In this document: positions 21,531 through 29,881 of the stretch, piece after piece
How positions within the stretch are numbered: position 1 is the stretch's first letter
How the letters are laid out: each line of letters opens with the position of its first letter
Origin: Providencia rettgeri
Lineage (GTDB): Bacteria > Pseudomonadota > Gammaproteobacteria > Enterobacterales > Enterobacteriaceae
Reading direction: 5' to 3'
NCBI RefSeq assembly: GCF_041075285.1
Contig: NZ_CP163512.1
Coordinates: 1,860,001 to 1,924,000 of the forward strand
Length of the DNA: 64,000 nucleotides
Notes under the pieces: model-generated
The model's input: the letters and a program-made list of their open reading frames with translations, nothing else
Database searches by the model: none
Told to the model about the DNA's origin: nothing
Position numbers and translations under genes: made by a program

Positions 21531-21575
21531 TCAGGTGCTAAAGTAAAAAAAGAAACGAAAAATAACAGCATACAT
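21531..21575 (-). CDS. pheM: pheST leader peptide PheM
   Basis: This 14-residue leader peptide, [14 protein letters not shown], differs from E. coli PheM ([14 protein letters not shown]) at only two residues near the start. Five Phe codons, including three in a row, let ribosome stalling sense Phe-tRNA shortage. The downstream terminator at 21451-21480 completes the attenuation module for pheST. Confidence 0.93.
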   Translation of the reverse strand: [14 protein letters not shown]

Positions 21576-21669
21576 GTGATAACTTTCCAATAAAGAACAT
21601 TATTAAATTAGTAACACAAAACACTATAAATGAAAAGAGGAAGTTACCTTCCTCTTTTCAAGCAAACAA

Positions 21670-22035
<366 letters not shown>

Positions 22036-22071
22036 CTATCGTCTTTTATCTTAATTAACTAAATTGTCTAC

Positions 22072-22308
<237 letters not shown>

Positions 22309-22364
22309 TTAACTAGGCGAATAACCTTCATATTGCTATAAATAGCTATTACTTGTAGGCCTAA

Positions 22365-22904
22365 TTATTTCTTCTTCGGTCCTAGCACCATGATCATCTG
22401 ACGACCTTCAATTTTTGAAGGGAAAGATTCCACAGATGCCAGTTCTTCAAGATCAGCTTTAATGCGGTTAAGCATTTCCAGACCAATCTGTTGGTGAGCC
22501 ATTTCACGACCACGAAAACGCAGCGTAACTTTAGCTTTATCACCATCTTCCAGAAAGCGTATCAGGTTGCGTAGTTTGACCTGATAGTCACCTTCATCTG
22601 TACCAGGGCGGAATTTAATTTCCTTCACCTGAACAACTTTTTGTTTCTTTTTTTGCTCTTTTTGAGATTTACTCTTCTCATAAAGGAATTTGCCGTAATC
22701 CATAATACGACAAACTGGCGGTTCAGCATTTGGGCTGATTTCAACCAGGTCTACACCTGCTTCTTCAGCTTTTTCAAGCGCTTCACGCGCGCTCATAATG
22801 CCTAGCTGTTCACCGTCTAAACCTGTTAAACGGACCTCAGGAACACGAATTTCATCATTAATACGATTTGCACGTGTTGTTGGGATTCTTTTTCCGCCTT
22901 TAAT
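22365..22904 (-). CDS. infC: Translation initiation factor IF-3, second tandem copy
   Basis: This is a full IF-3: N-domain, Lys-rich linker ([16 protein letters not shown]) and C-domain ending in GPKKK. IF-3 keeps ribosomal subunits apart and proofreads initiator tRNA and start codon. The true start is ATT at 22904, not an internal ATG, because the frame from ATT gives [20 protein letters not shown], matching the E. coli N-terminus; GGAGGAAT precedes it. The AUU start is the basis of IF-3 autoregulation. It has 179 residues and differs from the adjacent upstream copy at about 19 positions. It lies directly ahead of rpmI. Confidence 0.93.
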   Translation of the reverse strand: MKGGKRIPTTRANRINDEIRVPEVRLTGLDGEQLGIMSAREALEKAEEAGVDLVEISPNAEPPVCRIMDYGKFLYEKSKSQKEQKKKQKVVQVKEIKFRPGTDEGDYQVKLRNLIRFLEDGDKAKVTLRFRGREMAHQQIGLEMLNRIKADLEELASVESFPSKIEGRQMIMVLGPKKK

Positions 22905-23275
22905 ACTTCATTCCTCCAATTGGATAAAGAGATTTGCATATTCTCTCAAGCAAGTACACCCGTTATTTTGTTAAAGATTAACGTGTATACAATATTCTTT
23001 GTTTGCCTGCGTTTATAAATAGCCGACAAATGATTCGACCGCGGATTCTAATGCTTCTTGGCCGATTACTCAAGTAAATCTTGAAATAAATCACACTAAA
23101 GTAATTGAATACGTGGCTTTTGCCTATGGGTTGTGGTCATAAATAGGGTAAAACCGTGTAGTTTATCCCCAAAGGGCAGTGTCTAGATGTAAACAACATT
23201 CATTCACATTGCGTGAAAACATACGTTAAACAGTGCCCAAATGGGCACTGTTTAACGATTACCATACTGGCTTAA
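22905..23275 (-). other. 371-bp spacer between the two infC copies
   Basis: No reading frame I can support lies here. Just after the first infC copy is a perfect hairpin (23225-23256). The end nearest the second copy repeats the ribosome-binding context of the first, GGAGGAAT followed by a similar 7-base stretch before ATT, so the duplicated unit included the Shine-Dalgarno region. A promoter for the second copy could lie here but I cannot name one. Confidence 0.6.
23225..23256 (-). terminator. Perfect 15-bp hairpin after first infC copy
   Basis: GTTAAACAGTGCCCA (23225-23239) and TGGGCACTGTTTAAC (23242-23256) pair completely around two bases, 19 bases beyond the stop of the first infC. Only a short T-rich stretch follows on the minus strand. 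It could partly end thrS-infC transcripts, separating the second copy. Confidence 0.55.
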
Positions 23276-23815
23276 TTATTTTTTCTTTGGTGCCAATACC
23301 ATGATCATCTGGCGTCCTTCAATTCTTGAAGGGAAAGACTCCACTGAAGCCAGTTCATCCAGATCAGTTTTAATGCGGTTAAGCACTTCCAGACCAATCT
23401 GTTGGTGTGCCATTTCACGACCACGAAAACGCAGCGTAACTTTAGCTTTGTCACCATCTTCCAAAAAGCGAATTAAACTACGCAGTTTAACTTGGTAGTC
23501 TCCTTCATCTGTTCCTGGTCGGAATTTAATTTCCTTCACTTGAACAACTTTTTGTTTTTTCTTCTGTTCTTTCTGAGACTTACTCTTCTCATAAAGATAT
23601 TTACCGTAGTCCATAATACGGCAAACTGGCGGCTCAGCATTTGGGCTGATTTCGACTAAGTCGACACCTGCTTCCTCTGCTTTAAAGAGTGCTTCTCGCA
23701 CGCTCATGACACCAAGTTGCTCACCGTCTAAACCAGTGACACGGATTTCAGTCGCACGGATCTCTTCGTTAATACGATTTGGACGTGCTGTTGGGAGTTT
23801 TTTTCCGCCTTTAAT
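23276..23815 (-). CDS. infC: Translation initiation factor IF-3, first tandem copy
   Basis: This complete IF-3 of 179 residues starts at ATT 23815, three bases after the thrS stop, with GGAGGAAT inside the thrS end as ribosome site. That is the same thrS-infC junction as in E. coli. The N-terminus [20 protein letters not shown] and the C-terminal block [16 protein letters not shown] are both intact. By position it is the ancestral copy. It keeps the AUU start used for IF-3 autoregulation, so both copies may respond to total IF-3 level. Confidence 0.93.
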   Translation of the reverse strand: MKGGKKLPTARPNRINEEIRATEIRVTGLDGEQLGVMSVREALFKAEEAGVDLVEISPNAEPPVCRIMDYGKYLYEKSKSQKEQKKKQKVVQVKEIKFRPGTDEGDYQVKLRSLIRFLEDGDKAKVTLRFRGREMAHQQIGLEVLNRIKTDLDELASVESFPSRIEGRQMIMVLAPKKK

Positions 23816-23818
23816 ACC

Positions 23819-25747
23819 TTATTCCTCCATCTGATTGAGTTGACGACTGCGGATCTCTTTTAGCAGTTCAGTGGTGAATTCGTTGACATCAATGCTGCCT
23901 AAATCTTTACCACGACGGGTACGTACAGCAACTTTACCTGACTCAACTTCTTTATCACCACAGACTAACATATAAGGGACGCGGCGCAGCGTGTGTTCGC
24001 GGATCTTAAAGCCGATTTTCTCGTTACGTAAGTCCGCTTTTGCACGAATGCCAACACTTTGCAGCTTGCTTACCAATTCTTGAACATAGTCGGCTTGGCC
24101 GTCAGTAATGTTCATGACAACGACTTGTTGTGGTGCTAACCATGTTGGGAAGAAACCCGCATATTCTTCAGTCAAGATCCCGATGAAGCGTTCTAATGAA
24201 CCCAACACCGCACGGTGGATCATAACAGGGACGATGCGTTCGTTATTTTCACCCACATAGGAAGCCGTTAAGCGACCCGGTAAGAAAAAGTCTAACTGAA
24301 CAGTACCGCATTGCCATGCACGGTCAAGGCAGTCATACAGTGTAAACTCAATTTTCGGGCCATAGAATGCGCCTTCACCCGGTTGATATTCAAACTCAAT
24401 ACCTTTTGATTTCAACGCATTCGCTAAATCTTCCTCTGCCTTATCCCACATCTCATCAGTACCGATGCGTTTTTCAGGGCGAGTTGACAGTTTAACAACG
24501 ATTTTTTCGAAACCGAAAGTCGCGTAAACATCATAAATCATTTCAATACAGCTAGTGACTTCACTTAAGATTTGCTCTTCAGTACAGAAGATATGTGCAT
24601 CATCCTGAGTAAAGCCACGCACTCGCATTAAGCCGTGCAGTGCACCCGATGGTTCATTCCGGTGACAGCTACCAAATTCGGCCATACGCAGTGGTAGATC
24701 ACGGTACGATTTCAAACCTTGGTTGAAAATCTGCACATGACCTGGGCAATTCATTGGTTTAACACAATATTCACGATTTTCAGATGATGTTGTGAACATC
24801 GCATCTTTGTAGTTTTCCCAGTGACCGGTTTTTTCCCACAGTACACGGTCCATCATAAATGGCCCTTTCACTTCCTGATAATTATATTCTTTCAGTTTTG
24901 TACGTACGAAAGTTTCCAGTTCGCGGAAAATTGTCCAACCGTCGTTATGCCAGAATGCCATACCCGGCGCTTCTTCTTGCATATGGTATAAGTCTAATTG
25001 CTTACCAATTTTACGGTGGTCACGTTTCGCAGCTTCTTCTAAACGTAATAAATAAGCCGCTAATTGTTTTTTATCAGCCCATGCTGTGCCGTAAATACGT
25101 TGCAGCATTTTATTGTCGCTGTTACCGCGCCAGTAGGCACCTGCCACTTTTTGTAATTTAAAGTGGTGGCAAAAACGCATATTCGGAACGTGCGGACCAC
25201 GGCACATATCCACATATTCTTGGTGATGATATAAACCAGGGCGGTCATCTTGACTAATATTTTGATCCAAGATTTCGACTTTATAGTCTTCGCCACGAGC
25301 AACAAATGTTTCACGTGCCTCAGCCCAAGAAACACGCTTTTTCACCACGTCATAATCTGTTTTGGCAAGCTCAAGCATACGCTTTTCAAGCTTTTCCAAG
25401 TCTTCCTGCGTCAGCATATGGTCTAAATCGATATCATAGTAAAAACCGTTATCGATAGTAGGACCAATAGCCATTTTAGTGTTTGGCCATAATTGTTTGA
25501 TGGCATGCCCTAATAAATGGGCACAAGAGTGACGAATAATTTCGAGTCCGTCATCATCTTTACTCGTAATAATGGACAGGTTTGCATCGTGTTCAATCAT
25601 TTCACATGCATCAACACGTTCACCATTGATACGACCAGCGATACATGCTTTTGCTAAACCCGCGCCAATATCGCGAGCCACGTCCATCACAGAAACAGGA
25701 TGGTCAAACTGACGCTGACTTCCATCAGGAAGAGTAATAACAGGCAT
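23819..25747 (-). CDS. thrS: Threonyl-tRNA synthetase
   Basis: This class II enzyme charges tRNA-Thr. ATG 25747 ([16 protein letters not shown]) with AAGGA upstream gives 642 residues, the E. coli length; the longer frame adds 11 non-conserved residues. Domains in order: TGS (1-62), editing domain with [14 protein letters not shown] (zinc-type motif), class II core with CPGHVQIF and motif 2 region, and anticodon-binding domain (about 535-642). It is expected to repress its own mRNA through its leader; see the upstream hairpin and repeats. Confidence 0.96.
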   Translation of the reverse strand: MPVITLPDGSQRQFDHPVSVMDVARDIGAGLAKACIAGRINGERVDACEMIEHDANLSIITSKDDDGLEIIRHSCAHLLGHAIKQLWPNTKMAIGPTIDNGFYYDIDLDHMLTQEDLEKLEKRMLELAKTDYDVVKKRVSWAEARETFVARGEDYKVEILDQNISQDDRPGLYHHQEYVDMCRGPHVPNMRFCHHFKLQKVAGAYWRGNSDNKMLQRIYGTAWADKKQLAAYLLRLEEAAKRDHRKIGKQLDLYHMQEEAPGMAFWHNDGWTIFRELETFVRTKLKEYNYQEVKGPFMMDRVLWEKTGHWENYKDAMFTTSSENREYCVKPMNCPGHVQIFNQGLKSYRDLPLRMAEFGSCHRNEPSGALHGLMRVRGFTQDDAHIFCTEEQILSEVTSCIEMIYDVYATFGFEKIVVKLSTRPEKRIGTDEMWDKAEEDLANALKSKGIEFEYQPGEGAFYGPKIEFTLYDCLDRAWQCGTVQLDFFLPGRLTASYVGENNERIVPVMIHRAVLGSLERFIGILTEEYAGFFPTWLAPQQVVVMNITDGQADYVQELVSKLQSVGIRAKADLRNEKIGFKIREHTLRRVPYMLVCGDKEVESGKVAVRTRRGKDLGSIDVNEFTTELLKEIRSRQLNQMEE

Positions 25748-25838
25748 TAAAAAATCCTTATCAGCAGTGGTGACCCACACGCCAGATCACTTGCTTGATT
25801 ATTCCAAAGTTTATAAATCAATACGTTACGTTTAATTT

Positions 25839-25902
25839 CTCGCTTCACAATGCGAGGTATGTACACAAGTATGTACACAAACTTCAAAACTACTATGTAC
25901 AT
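25839..25902 (-). promoter_or_regulatory. thrS leader: hairpin and tandem 12-bp repeats
   Basis: CTCGC and GCGAG arms (25839-25856) can form a stem with an 8-base loop about 92 bases ahead of thrS, a position where E. coli thrS has its tRNA-mimicking operator. Right beside it lie two perfect tandem copies of GTATGTACACAA (25857-25868 and 25869-25880) and a third partial TATGTACAT (25894-25902). The function of the repeats is unknown; they could be a protein-binding site. Confidence 0.4.
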
Positions 25903-25934
25903 TAAAAGTAACTCAAACGAAATAATAACACAGA

Positions 25935-26183
25935 CTAGATTATTAGCGATAGAAAAGAGGGGATTATCCAGCGCGATTCAGGTACGTCACACGGTTCGTA
26001 GTTTTCGAAGTAAACAGGCACACCTTTTTTATCAAAGTGCTTAATGCGCTTGTTCTGGAAACGTTCTGGCATACCTGCGTTCTGTTGGTGGAAAACAAAG
26101 ACTTCAATATTACCGTCTGGTCTCACCCCGTAATCAATGAGGACCATGTTTTTACCCTTATGATCTTGAGGAATAAATTTCAA
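25935..26183 (-). CDS. Small hypothetical protein, probably phage-derived
   Basis: This 82-residue frame (core: NMVLIDYGVRPDGNIEVF, HQQNAGMPERFQNKRIKHF) overlaps the end of the phage tail fragment by 26 bases in another frame, an arrangement common for small genes following tail-tip genes in lambdoid phages. I do not recognise the family. No strong ribosome site is visible, and its intactness is uncertain. Confidence 0.45.
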   Translation of the reverse strand: MKFIPQDHKGKNMVLIDYGVRPDGNIEVFVFHQQNAGMPERFQNKRIKHFDKKGVPVYFENYEPCDVPESRWIIPSFLSLII

Positions 26184-26460
26184 CTATTCCGTTGATCATA
26201 CCTATTCTTGAGCCTACCCGTTTAACAGGGTCATAGTTTTTAGAGCGCAAATCACTCCCCACAATGATTTTTTCAATCGTTGCTTTATTGATAACGGCTT
26301 CATTGATAAAGGCTTCATTGATAAACACTTGTCCATTTTCAACAAAGAAAACAGGCTCTAACTTGACGCTTGATGGATTGAAAACACCAAAGGTATCAGC
26401 GCTATTTTGAATTGTTATATCTTGAGCAACTAAACGACCTGCCTGCCTCACAGGCTTTTT
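26158..26460 (-). pseudogene. C-terminal fragment of phage tail tip (J-like) protein
   Basis: The segment with NSADTFGVFNPSS, KLEPVFFVENGQVFINEA and repeated INEA/INKA steps resembles the C-terminal end of lambda J-like host specificity proteins (DUF1983 region). Those proteins exceed 1000 residues, so only about 100 remain. The open frame extends back to 26511, but the part before about 26460 overlaps the Sel1-repeat gene and is probably not part of the phage gene. It marks a prophage remnant downstream of thrS. Confidence 0.6.
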
Positions 26461-26878
26461 TAAAGTATTCATATGCCAGCGTTTCATTCTCATCAACTCC
26501 ACGCCCATCATAATACATGACTCCTAGCATTTCTTTTGCGTAATCATCACCTTGTTTATCTGCCTCGGTAAACCAATGAAATGACTTACTATAGTCTTGC
26601 TCAACACCTTTCCCACGATAATACATTTCACCAATCATTGTCTGAGCGTCAACATTTCCACTTAAAGCCGCTTTTTCACCCCAATAAAATGCCTTGTTAT
26701 AATCTGGTTCGCTATAATCTCCCTCATAATATATTGCAGCCAACTCTATTTGAGATTTTGTAATGCCGTTCTCAGCATAAAAGCATAGCAACTTATCGCT
26801 TACATCACAGGATACCTCAGACTCGTAACATCCGGATAAAAGTGAAGTCAATATCCCTATCATTAGTACTCTTTTCAT
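26402..26878 (-). CDS. Sel1-repeat lipoprotein
   Basis: This 158-residue protein has a lipoprotein signal (MKRVLMIGILTSLLSGC, lipidated Cys at 17), then about three Sel1-like repeats with the pattern A-x3-LG-x2-Y-x2-G-x-GV (for example YYRGKGVEQDYSKSFHWFTEA and MYYDGRGVDENETLAYEYFKKA). Sel1 repeats form helical scaffolds for protein contacts, so an envelope interaction role is likely. It lies beside the phage fragment and its 3' end overlaps that fragment's frame. Confidence 0.8.
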   Translation of the reverse strand: MKRVLMIGILTSLLSGCYESEVSCDVSDKLLCFYAENGITKSQIELAAIYYEGDYSEPDYNKAFYWGEKAALSGNVDAQTMIGEMYYRGKGVEQDYSKSFHWFTEADKQGDDYAKEMLGVMYYDGRGVDENETLAYEYFKKACEAGRSFSCSRYNNSK

Positions 26879-26941
26879 CTCACCATCCCATCAATTAGTT
26901 TCAGTAATGTTAGCTTAGCGGGAGTGCAAATTGAAGCAAAC

Positions 26942-26963
26942 AAAAAACCTGCTTCGGCAGGTT
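26942..26963 (-). terminator. Terminator of the 91-residue secreted protein gene
   Basis: On the minus strand AACCTGC-CGAA-GCAGGTT is followed by TTTTTTG. It lies 23 bases after the stop of the gene at 26986-27261. Confidence 0.9.
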
Positions 26964-26985
26964 CATCTTCTTATCTTTCATAATG

Positions 26986-27261
26986 CTACTTAGTTAGCCC
27001 CATCCAAAAACTAGCGAATCTTCGACACTCTTTAGACAATGAACCGCTTTCTTCCTCTTCTGAGCATTTCGCAAGCATGGCACCATCTAAAAACAAAACT
27101 GACTGCATTAATTGATTTAGCTCATCCTCACACTCATCTGGCTCTGAGCTTTTTTCACATATTGCATCCCTTCTATCTAGATAATCAGTGTATCTATCTG
27201 AGGAAGCAAAAGTAAACGTACTAATTAAAATCAGTGTTATTGCTATAATTCCCTTTTTCAT
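26986..27261 (-). CDS. Small secreted protein of unknown function
   Basis: This 91-residue protein has a clear Sec signal peptide (MKKGIIAITLILISTFTFASS), cleaved around residue 19-20. The mature part has four Cys residues (in AICEKSSEPDECEDE, AKCSEEEE and KECRRF), suggesting two disulfides in the periplasm. I recognise no family. It has its own terminator, so it is a one-gene unit in the accessory stretch. Confidence 0.7.
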   Translation of the reverse strand: MKKGIIAITLILISTFTFASSDRYTDYLDRRDAICEKSSEPDECEDELNQLMQSVLFLDGAMLAKCSEEEESGSLSKECRRFASFWMGLTK

Positions 27262-27320
27262 ACATCACCATATTTAAGTTAAGTACATAAATACTAGGAT
27301 ATATGCAAATCTTAGGCAAT

Positions 27321-27342
27321 AAAAAACCCACCGGAGTGGGTT
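27321..27342 (-). terminator. Terminator of small membrane protein operon
   Basis: AACCCAC-TCCG-GTGGGTT followed by TTTT on the minus strand lies one base after the stop codon of the 49-residue gene at 27344-27493. Confidence 0.9.
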
Positions 27343-27343
27343 G

Positions 27344-27493
27344 TTAGCCTTTCTTTTCTTTAAAGTAATAACCTATGATAAAACCTAACGATGTGCCGAG
27401 GGCGCTTATAATGATTGATAAAACTTTATCTAGCTCAAGCAAAGAAACCTTACTTGCTGCCTCGACCATTCCTTTTTCACTCAATGACTCCAT
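27344..27493 (-). CDS. 49-residue membrane protein
   Basis: The frame MESLSEKGMVEAASKVSL... ends ...GYYFKEKKG and contains one hydrophobic helix (LSIIISALGTSLGFIIGYYF). Its ATG lies inside the last codons of the preceding gene (13-base overlap), so translation is probably coupled. A terminator follows directly. Size and topology recall phage or toxin-like small membrane proteins, but I recognise no family. Confidence 0.6.
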   Translation of the reverse strand: MESLSEKGMVEAASKVSLLELDKVLSIIISALGTSLGFIIGYYFKEKKG

Positions 27494-27714
27494 CCATAAA
27501 ACCGCACAATAATTATAAAAAAGAACAAAGATACAGCCACCCGCAATTGAAAGAAAAAACCTCGGATAAAAAATGTCGTTAGCTTCCCTCTGGCTTCATT
27601 ATCTGCTCTAGACATTTCTTTTTGTTGGTCTGCATCCATCTCAGCAAAGTTTGATTCCTTTACATGAATCAATCTATCAAACCCGTCAAGAGCTTTATTA
27701 ACAGAATCAGTCAT
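27481..27714 (-). CDS. 77-residue membrane protein of unknown function
   Basis: A soluble charged N-terminal half (VNKALDGFDRLIHVKESNFAEMDADQQKEM) is followed by one hydrophobic helix (FFFQLRVAVSLFFFIIIVRF). GAGGGATGG precedes the ATG. It is the middle gene of a three-gene set with the 131- and 49-residue proteins; start and stop spacings are 10 bases and a 13-base overlap. Confidence 0.6.
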   Translation of the reverse strand: MTDSVNKALDGFDRLIHVKESNFAEMDADQQKEMSRADNEARGKLTTFFIRGFFFQLRVAVSLFFFIIIVRFYGWSH

Positions 27715-27724
27715 CCACCATCCC

Positions 27725-28120
27725 TCAACTCTTGCCGATTTTCTTCAATGCTTGTCCATAATCTTTTAGTAATGAATCAGCATATTCATTAGAGTGAACA
27801 GTTGCCTCCATAACTTTCTCAGCAAATTGATTGATTTTTTCTATAAGCACTCGATCTTCTTCAGTGCCAAGCTGCTTTAGTCTTTGCTCAATCTCTGACA
27901 TTAGCCTTAACGCTGATGTAGATACATCGTATAAGTCTTTATATAAAACGTCACCTTTTGACCTGTACCGAACTAAGTCTTCAAGTATTTCTTTTTTACT
28001 AGCCAGATGTACTTTCCAGAACATCCAAATTGTAATTAATGGAAAAAATATAACATGTAAAAAAAATTTACCCAGATCTTTTATCTGCGACTTTATAACG
28101 TTGGGACATGAAACAGCCAT
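27725..28120 (-). CDS. 131-residue membrane-anchored coiled-coil protein
   Basis: One membrane helix (about 18-38, FFLHVIFFPLITIWMFWKV) is followed by a long charged, helical part (LRLMSEIEQRLKQLGTEEDRVLIEKINQFAEKVM) likely to form a coiled coil. It is the first gene of a three-gene operon ending at the terminator 27321-27342. I recognise no family. The location in accessory DNA next to a phage fragment suggests horizontal origin. Confidence 0.6.
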   Translation of the reverse strand: MAVSCPNVIKSQIKDLGKFFLHVIFFPLITIWMFWKVHLASKKEILEDLVRYRSKGDVLYKDLYDVSTSALRLMSEIEQRLKQLGTEEDRVLIEKINQFAEKVMEATVHSNEYADSLLKDYGQALKKIGKS

Positions 28121-28237
28121 AAATCCTTCTACTTCAATTTCCCACAGCGCAACTTATAGCGAACCCTGCCCATGTGGTAGCAGAGTTCGTTACGGGTTGG
28201 TGTAATAATTTTGAGAATACATCTCATTAATATCAAT

Positions 28238-28687
28238 TTATAGCCAACGCCGTGTTTGTTTGCGATAGCGTTCCCACTCTTCACTGAATGTTACCGCTAA
28301 AAAGCGCTCTTCTTGTGGAATGGTATACAGATCAGTCATCAGCCAAAAAACTAACCCTGACACTAAAAAGTAAGGTGAATGTGTAAAAAAAGCGAATGCT
28401 AGGCTCATGGAAGTAAATGCTAAATACATCGGGTTTCGAGATAGCCGATAAGGCCCATTAGTGACAAGGGAAGTTGCTCGAACGTTTGGATTTGGTGAGG
28501 TCTTATGTTTATAAAAATAAAATAAACTAGCGGCAATCCAACTAACACTTTCGAGGGCAACTAAAATGCCAAGAAGCCCCATCCACCCCGAAAACTGCCA
28601 TATAAAAGCATCGTGTTTGAATAGAAAATAAACGGCCAGACTATTAGCAACTAGCCAGTTTAATAATGGATATTTTAAAATTCTCAT
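28238..28687 (-). CDS. Isoprenylcysteine carboxyl methyltransferase-like membrane protein
   Basis: This 149-residue, four-helix membrane protein has the ICMT/PEMT-type C-terminal signature: TNGPYRLSRNPMYLAF (about 92-107) and EERFLAVTFSEEWERYRKQTRRWL (126-149). Family members use S-adenosylmethionine to methylate lipids or small thiols; the substrate here cannot be told. It is a single gene. Confidence 0.75.
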   Translation of the reverse strand: MRILKYPLLNWLVANSLAVYFLFKHDAFIWQFSGWMGLLGILVALESVSWIAASLFYFYKHKTSPNPNVRATSLVTNGPYRLSRNPMYLAFTSMSLAFAFFTHSPYFLVSGLVFWLMTDLYTIPQEERFLAVTFSEEWERYRKQTRRWL

Positions 28688-28785
28688 TATGCTACCTTAA
28701 ACTCAAAATGAGGTTAATTAGCATATCATAAAACAATACAGGAACTTGATACTATGTATGAAAGGTGAATTAACAGCTTCAATAA

Positions 28786-29190
28786 TTAATTACTGTGCCC
28801 TAAAGAGAATACACTTTTTAAACCTTCTAATTTGCTGTACTCCTGCTGGCACACCAAATTACGGACATCTGAAGGCATTGAATCCACCCTAGCTTGTATA
28901 TTAGCTAATTGCTCATCTAGGCTATTCATTCCTTTTATATCCACAATGTCCTGATTTACTTTTAAATAATCTGCAAAACTTTTTAGATTGTTTTCTAAGC
29001 TATCGCAAACATTGTTACTGACAAGCCCTTGGGGTAATACCGTACTTAGTGATTCAGGGAGCAGTTGTGCCAAACTAGGGTAAATACTTTGTTTCCATTG
29101 CATAGGAAAAACAATCAGCATTATCGCGATAGCTAAAATAAATAACATTGATGCCCCAGCAAACGTCGCTATCAGCTTTTTCATACCCAA
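28786..29190 (-). CDS. Hypothetical single-pass membrane protein
   Basis: This 134-residue protein has one N-terminal hydrophobic helix (about 5-28) and a soluble, mostly helical domain with two cysteines, C63 (NNVCDSLENNLKSF) and the other near residue 115 (LVCQQEYSKL), probably in the periplasm. I recognise no family with certainty. The start could be GMKK's ATG or the next ATG two codons on. Confidence 0.6.
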   Translation of the reverse strand: MGMKKLIATFAGASMLFILAIAIMLIVFPMQWKQSIYPSLAQLLPESLSTVLPQGLVSNNVCDSLENNLKSFADYLKVNQDIVDIKGMNSLDEQLANIQARVDSMPSDVRNLVCQQEYSKLEGLKSVFSLGHSN

Positions 29191-29509
29191 TCCTACGATT
29201 CAAAATCACCTGAGCATAGGATATACAACTGTGCGTAAAGCAATTTTTAAAATTAAAAATACTTTGTAAAGAAAACTCTAGCGATTTTCGGCTATTTAAA
29301 GAAACTTCACTTTCAGGTTTATTTAAACCATTTAAGCGAGCCGCTTATAAAATTTGGCAAAAATAGATACTTTTTTCTAGATGCGTCACAGCCAAAATGA
29401 GATGATTAATTCCACTTAACCTATTATTTTTCTCCCTTACTATGTCAAAAAATACCTTTTAATGAATTTACATAAGTTATCAGTAAATCACATTACAAAG
29501 AATATAATT

Positions 29510-29586
29510 TAGAACATATCAACATTAGACAACCAGTTAATAGATGCCCTTAACCTTTTTATACCCCTTATAAGAAGGTTTTTTTT
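29510..29586 (+). ncRNA. Candidate small RNA ending at orphan terminator
   Basis: A TATAAT box near 29501-29506 is followed about 45-80 bases later by a full intrinsic terminator. A transcript of about 70 bases would result. No known small RNA is recognised and the -35 element is poor, so this is a hypothesis based on the unassigned terminator. Confidence 0.3.
29552..29586 (+). terminator. Strong orphan plus-strand terminator
   Basis: AACCTTTTTATA (29552-29563) pairs with TATAAGAAGGTT (29569-29580), with one G-U pair, and eight T residues follow. All genes for several kilobases upstream are on the other strand, so it must serve an unannotated plus-strand transcript. Confidence 0.75.
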
Positions 29587-29652
29587 GCCTATCAAAATTG
29601 CATACTTTTAGCGCAAGAACCTATCCATCTGTAATTAAAGCATTAATATGGG

Positions 29653-29698
29653 TTATTCACAAACGAACAGGGCAGTTATCCACAGTTAATGTGAACAA
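29653..29698. other. Cluster of three DnaA-box-like sites
   Basis: TTATTCACA (29653-29661) and TTATCCACA (29676-29684) both fit the DnaA box TTWTNCACA, the second being the perfect high-affinity form. TGTGAACAA (29690-29698) is a reverse-orientation near match. Three within 46 bp suggests DnaA binding, perhaps for titration or transcription control. Confidence 0.5.
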
Positions 29699-29881
29699 CT
29701 CTATCTTTTCAGTAATGAATTATAGTGTGCACTTCCCGCTCATATTTATCGCATTAACTCCTATTGAATAATAAAACATTAACCTAATTAAACATGCTAA
29801 AATACAGAACAATAACAATTTTCGTTATTATTTAAGATAGGGAAACTTACTTACATTTATAGGAGCTTGGATTTAACTACT

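Larger units (their letters stand above)
29191..29881. other. 690-bp spacer with DnaA boxes and orphan terminator
   Basis: No protein gene is supported between the 134-residue gene (minus) and marC (plus). It holds a strong plus-strand terminator at 29552-29586 with no plus-strand gene before it, and three DnaA-box-like 9-mers at 29653-29698. The rest is AT-rich. Confidence 0.65.

Noticed and set aside
25850..26044. Plus-strand open frame over the thrS upstream region
   Set aside because: It begins in the GTATGTACACAA repeats, has no ribosome site, and overlaps the minus-strand small gene; the Tyr/Thr-rich start comes from the repeats.
28121..28237. tRNA-like or SEC-C motif remnant (plus-strand PCPCGS)
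   Set aside because: The plus-strand reading is a short shadow frame without further motif residues, and the fold does not form a cloverleaf.
29653..29698. Chromosomal origin oriC
   Set aside because: DnaA boxes are too few, no AT-rich 13-mers or mioC/mnmG neighbours; the location beside marC does not fit.
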